A DNA stretch of 64,000 nucleotides from Terribacillus aidingensis (GTDB lineage: Bacteria > Bacillota > Bacilli > Bacillales > Amphibacillaceae). The notes beneath the pieces were generated by a model. That model saw only the letters and a list, made by a program, of their open reading frames with translations, was not told the DNA's origin and did not search any database. The stretch spans positions 186,001 to 250,000 of the forward strand of contig NZ_OBEK01000001.1 in assembly GCF_900215625.1 (NCBI RefSeq), given 5' to 3'. A program made the position numbers and the translations under genes. Below, in pieces: positions 60,417 to 64,000 of the stretch (its first letter is position 1; each line of letters opens with the position of its first letter).

Positions 60417-61328
60417 ATGGCACAAGAATTGAAATTAACAAAAAAAGATCGCGTAGCTATTTGGTGGCGTTCCACTTTCATTCAAGGTTCTTGGAACTAT
60501 GAACGGATGCAAAACGGCGGCTGGGCATTTTCTATGATTCCTGCAATCAAAAGATTATATAAATCAAAAGAAGATCGTGCAGCAGCACTAAAACGTCACT
60601 TAGAATTCTTTAACACACACCCATATGTAGCGTCACCGATTATTGGAGTAACGTTAGCACTGGAAGAAGAACGTGCGAACGGTGCGCCAGTTGACGATAA
60701 AGCAATTCAAGGCGTGAAGGTCGGGATGATGGGACCGTTAGCAGGTATCGGGGATCCGGTATTCTGGTTTACGTTAAAACCAATCCTTGGTGCATTAGCA
60801 GCATCACTTGCTTTAACAGGTAACATACTTGGACCAATTCTTTACTTTGTATTATGGAACTTATCTCGTATGGGCTTTACATGGTATACGCAAGAACTCG
60901 GCTACAAAGCTGGTTCCAAAATCACAGAAGATTTATCTGGCGGCGTGCTTCGGGATATAACCAAGGGCGCCTCGATACTCGGGATGTTCATCCTCGGTGC
61001 CTTAGTTAACCGGTGGGTATCGGTCGCCTTTACACCAACCGTATCCGAAGTAGAGCTTGATGAAGGTGCTTATATTGATTGGGATAACCTGCCCGCTGGT
61101 TCAGAAGGAGTGCGCACAGCATTAGAACAGCAAGCCGCCGGCCGCTCATTAAGCGAAACGAATGTAACGACTTTACAAGACAACTTAGACAGCTTAATTC
61201 CTGGTTTAGCTGGATTGCTGATCACACTTCTTGCGATGTGGCTGCTTAGAAAGAAAGTATCGCCAATTGTGATGATCCTTGGATTGTTCGTGGTAGGTAT
61301 TGTCTTCCACGTCATTGGCTTAATGTAA
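60417..61328 (+). CDS. manN: Mannose-family PTS component IID
   Basis: A 303-residue IID subunit: WNYERMQNGGWAFSMIPAIK, FFNTHPYVASPIIGV, GPLAGIGDPVFWFTLKPIL and C-terminal helices. With IIC it makes the permease. AGAGGAGGAGGAC precedes the ATG. The three genes together give a complete mannose/glucose-type PTS. Confidence 0.93.
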   Translation: MAQELKLTKKDRVAIWWRSTFIQGSWNYERMQNGGWAFSMIPAIKRLYKSKEDRAAALKRHLEFFNTHPYVASPIIGVTLALEEERANGAPVDDKAIQGVKVGMMGPLAGIGDPVFWFTLKPILGALAASLALTGNILGPILYFVLWNLSRMGFTWYTQELGYKAGSKITEDLSGGVLRDITKGASILGMFILGALVNRWVSVAFTPTVSEVELDEGAYIDWDNLPAGSEGVRTALEQQAAGRSLSETNVTTLQDNLDSLIPGLAGLLITLLAMWLLRKKVSPIVMILGLFVVGIVFHVIGLM

Positions 61329-61333
61329 GATGA

Positions 61334-61390
61334 AGAAGTGCCTTCTGGTTTGATGAACCTATCAATCTCAGAAGGTGCTTTTCTTTACGC
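61334..61390 (+). terminator. Terminator after the mannose PTS
   Basis: AAGTGCCTTCTG and CAGAAGGTGCTTTT pair across a 20-base loop and end in TTTTC. Confidence 0.85.
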
Positions 61391-61417
61391 AGAAAATACA
61401 TTTTAGGAGGCTGCTGG

Positions 61418-62434
61418 ATGCTTACTATCGGTTACATAGGAAATGGAAAAAGCACGAACAGATATCATCTGCCGTTCGTCTTGCAAAGAGACAATATAAA
61501 GGTGAAAACGATCTACCGGAGAAGTCCGGAACGTGACAGCTGGAGCAAGATTGCAGGAGTAACTTACACATCTGATTTAGATGAATTATTACATGATCCC
61601 GACATTCAGCTTATTGTTATCTGCACAAAACATGACAGCCATTACGACTACGCAAAACAAGTACTGGCGCATAACAAGCACTGTTTAGTTGAAAAGCCGT
61701 TTATGGAAACATCTGACCAAGCAAAAGAGATATTTGCATTGGCAAAAGAAAAAGGATTACTCGTGCAGGCATACCAAAACAGGCGTTTTGACAGCGACTT
61801 CTTAACTGTTCAAAAAGTCATCGAAGAAGGGAAGCTCGGGGACTTGCTGGAGGTAGAAATGCATTATGATTATTACCGCCCCGAAGTGCCGGAGTCTGCG
61901 CAATCATTTGACCCTGCAGAATCCTATTTGTACGGCCACGGCTGCCATACGCTGGATCAAGTGATCAGCTATTTCGGAAAGCCGGATCACATCCACTATG
62001 ATGTGCGGCAATTATTAGGCCAAGGCAAAATGAATGATTATTTTGATCTGGATTTGTATTACGGCCCGCTGAAAGTATCAGTAAAATCCAGTTACTTCCG
62101 TTTGAAAGAAAGACCAAGCTTTGTTGTTTATGGCAAAAAGGGAAGCTTTGTGAAAGAAACAAAAGATCGTCAGGAAGAGCACTTGAAGTTATTTTATATG
62201 CCGGATAATAAAGACTTTGGTATCGATACAATACAGCATTACGGTGTGCTGACTTATGTAGATGAAGAAGGGACCGTTCATGAAGAAACAGTGAAATCGG
62301 TCGATGGTGATTATGGACGCGTGTATGATGATTTGTATGAAGCGATTATAAATGGGAAAGAGAAGACCATCACGGATGAGCAGACCGTGCTGCAGATGGA
62401 GATGTTGGAGACTGGGGTTAGAGACTTGAAATAA
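61418..62434 (+). CDS. Gfo/Idh/MocA-family oxidoreductase (YhhX type)
   Basis: A 338-residue NAD(P)-dependent sugar oxidoreductase. The cofactor fold is IGYIGNGKSTNRYHLPF, the catalytic-type EKPF motif is at VEKPFMETSDQAKEIF, and VQAYQNRRFDSDFLTV and GHGCHTLDQVISYFG follow. It closely resembles E. coli YhhX/YdgJ in layout. Substrate unknown. TTTTAGGAGGCTGCTGG precedes the ATG; it has its own unit after the PTS terminator. Confidence 0.87.
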   Translation: MLTIGYIGNGKSTNRYHLPFVLQRDNIKVKTIYRRSPERDSWSKIAGVTYTSDLDELLHDPDIQLIVICTKHDSHYDYAKQVLAHNKHCLVEKPFMETSDQAKEIFALAKEKGLLVQAYQNRRFDSDFLTVQKVIEEGKLGDLLEVEMHYDYYRPEVPESAQSFDPAESYLYGHGCHTLDQVISYFGKPDHIHYDVRQLLGQGKMNDYFDLDLYYGPLKVSVKSSYFRLKERPSFVVYGKKGSFVKETKDRQEEHLKLFYMPDNKDFGIDTIQHYGVLTYVDEEGTVHEETVKSVDGDYGRVYDDLYEAIINGKEKTITDEQTVLQMEMLETGVRDLK

Positions 62435-62464
62435 AGGTGATAATCCTAAGTTGCATTCTGATTA

Positions 62465-62505
62465 AAAAAGAATCCTCCTCATTTTTAGTGAGGGGGATTC
62501 TAGTG
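62465..62505. terminator. Bidirectional terminator
   Basis: AGAATCCTCCTCA and GTGAGGGGGATTCT pair around a 6-base loop between convergent genes. Confidence 0.87.
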
Positions 62506-62509
62506 TTTC

Positions 62510-63955
62510 CTATTTAATTGCCTTGCTAACTCTTAATTTCTTTCCTTTAATCGTTGTATTCTCCATCGCTTGTAAAACGATAGAGCCTTTTCCGTTTAGG
62601 ATATCAACGTAAGACATCATATCCTGGATGTTGATAATGCCGATATCTTCAGCTGTGACGCCAGGGATTTTTGCGATTGTCCCCACAAAGTCAACAGCGC
62701 GGATTTTTTTCTTTTTACCGCCGTTGAAATGCAGCTTCATAATATCTTGATTGATTCGGGCTGTTTTATTATTTTTTACAATGCGCTTACTGCTCAGTTT
62801 TTCTTCAAATGCAGCTTTTGCGCCAGCTACTTCAGCTTGGCTCGGAGCTTCTTCGGCAGGGATGTCAAAGCCGATATATCTTTCGATTGCTTTCAGGAAC
62901 TTCCCTTCATAAGGCGTCGAGAATGTGATGGCTTGTCCTTTGTTACCAGCACGGCCCGTTCTACCCGTACGGTGCACGTAGCTTTCTTTTTCCATTGGCA
63001 CATCATAGTTGATCACAAGGTTTACGTTATCAATATCAATACCTCTGGCAGCGACATCAGTCGCCACAAGATAGCGGAATTTGCCCATTTTGAAGCCTTC
63101 CATAACAGCAAATCGTTCATCTTGCTCTAGTCCGCCATGCAGCCGTTCAACAGGATAGCCTGCTTCATCTAGTTCGCTATACACCGTATCGACGTTTTCT
63201 TTCGTGCGGCAGAAAATCATGCAGCTGTCTGGATTCTCTACAACCGTAACATCTTTTAGCAGTGAGATTTTGCCTTCGTCTTTCACTTCTATTAAAGCAT
63301 GTTCAATCGTATCAGCTGTTACTCCGGTAGACTCGATTTCAACGTGAGCAGGATCCTTCATATATTTATGGCAAAGGTTTTCAACATCCTTTGGCAAAGT
63401 AGCAGAAAAGACCATCGTCACACGGTCAGCAGGCAACGCTTTAATGATTGCCTCCACTTCATCAATAAAACCTCTATTAAGCATTTCATCGGCTTCATCG
63501 ATAACAAGATATTTGATTTGATCCAAATCAAGTGTTTCGCGGTCGATATGGTCCATAACACGTCCAGGTGTACCCACAACCACATGCGTTTGCTGCTTTA
63601 ATTCATCTTTTTGTTTCTTAAACGGCTCTTTTCCGTAAACAGCAACAGCTTTAATACGTTTGAATCTGCCGATATTCTTTATATCTTCCTGGACTTGAAC
63701 CGCTAGCTCCCGCGTTGGCGTAAGGATCAGAGCCTGTGGTTTCTTCTCTTCCCACACAATCATATCGTTCACAGGAATACCAAAAGAAGCCGTCTTGCCG
63801 CTGCCGGTTTGTGCTTTTACAACAAGATCTTGCTTCTCCATTGCTAGTGGTATTACTTTGCTTTGCACTTCTGTTGGCGTTTCGTATCGCAGCACATCGA
63901 GTGCTTTTTTAATTTCGTCGCTTACCTGATAATCCGCAAAACTTATTTTAGTCAT
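62510..63955 (-). CDS. dbpA: DEAD-box RNA helicase, DbpA/YxiN type
   Basis: A 481-residue helicase with all motifs: Q-motif region, AQTGSGKT (Walker A), PTRELA, TPGR, DEAD, SAT, ARGIDI and HRTGRTGR. The C-terminal ~75 residues ([38 protein letters not shown]) match the RRM-like domain of DbpA/YxiN that binds hairpin 92 of 23S rRNA, so it acts in large-subunit assembly. ATG 63955 follows CGAGGTACAAA. It is the last complete gene in the window. Confidence 0.93.
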   Translation of the reverse strand: MTKISFADYQVSDEIKKALDVLRYETPTEVQSKVIPLAMEKQDLVVKAQTGSGKTASFGIPVNDMIVWEEKKPQALILTPTRELAVQVQEDIKNIGRFKRIKAVAVYGKEPFKKQKDELKQQTHVVVGTPGRVMDHIDRETLDLDQIKYLVIDEADEMLNRGFIDEVEAIIKALPADRVTMVFSATLPKDVENLCHKYMKDPAHVEIESTGVTADTIEHALIEVKDEGKISLLKDVTVVENPDSCMIFCRTKENVDTVYSELDEAGYPVERLHGGLEQDERFAVMEGFKMGKFRYLVATDVAARGIDIDNVNLVINYDVPMEKESYVHRTGRTGRAGNKGQAITFSTPYEGKFLKAIERYIGFDIPAEEAPSQAEVAGAKAAFEEKLSSKRIVKNNKTARINQDIMKLHFNGGKKKKIRAVDFVGTIAKIPGVTAEDIGIINIQDMMSYVDILNGKGSIVLQAMENTTIKGKKLRVSKAIK

Positions 63956-64000
63956 TTTGTACCTCGTTTTTTTGTTTTTTCATCATATGGATAGAATTCT

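Overview
The window is from the chromosome of a low-GC Gram-positive bacterium of the Bacillaceae. Ribosome binding sites are strong (AAGGAGG type), promoters are sigma-A-like, and TTG/GTG starts are common. Gene types are characteristic of the group: gbsR, opuD-like BCCT, DUF3951, Rap-like TPR, rlmH, yxiN/dbpA-like helicase, manO-manLMN and Fur, CcpA and MhqR-type sites. Choline oxidation, betaine uptake and sodium-coupled carriers suggest a halotolerant soil or marine relative (Oceanobacillus/Virgibacillus/Terribacillus-like). Genus cannot be settled from the sequence alone. No rRNA, tRNA, CRISPR array, prophage or insertion sequence was seen.

Layout. 1-4.6 kb: MFS exporter behind a perfect palindrome, NUDIX hydrolase, then a flavodoxin/NrdF ribonucleotide reductase pair behind two NrdR-like boxes, and an orphan BglG/LicT antiterminator. 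4.7-10 kb: osmoprotection block (orphan betaine-binding lipoprotein, GbsR, betB, betA). The matching BCCT carrier lies at 46-48 kb. 10-16 kb: TetR plus a paired SMR efflux operon, two FecCD permeases, and a Fur-controlled ferredoxin/flavodoxin reductase. 16-22.2 kb: tartrate-dehydrogenase-like enzyme facing a DeoR / DUF1537 kinase / PdxA2 / GntP operon, which together look like a four-carbon sugar-acid pathway. 22.2-25.6 kb: uppP divergent from two tandem SEDS glycosyltransferases. A DUF368 (PopT-type) lipid carrier is at 40 kb. 25.7-37.4 kb: two SDRs, a GH13 glucosidase, small membrane peptides, TPR/Rap-like proteins, a broken STAS gene and a membrane-anchored nuclease. 37.4-39.4 kb: quinone/catechol stress pair with four MhqR-type operators. 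39.5-57 kb: a hexanucleotide repeat at a small membrane gene, ADH, NSS symporter, sulfurtransferase, CPBP protease, GT2 glycosyltransferase with a structured-looking leader, rlmH, an orphan histidine kinase, cutC, an unknown lipoprotein, IclR and SulP. 57.7-64 kb: manO, mannose PTS (IIAB, IIC, IID), a YhhX-like oxidoreductase and a DbpA-like RNA helicase.

A recurrent oddity is the number of small or accessory genes interrupted by single-base shifts or a stop (1854-2005, 10071-10256, 13750-13977, 33348-33876, 36728-36933). Essential-looking genes are intact. This is either real decay or base-level assembly error, and read-level checking would decide. No clearly new multi-gene system was found. 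The best leads are the unassigned leader before the GT2 gene (48811-49039), the paired-SEDS/uppP divergent promoter, the (GTAGAA)10 tract, the long attenuator-like hairpin before the mannose PTS, and the unknown lipoprotein at 53.8 kb.
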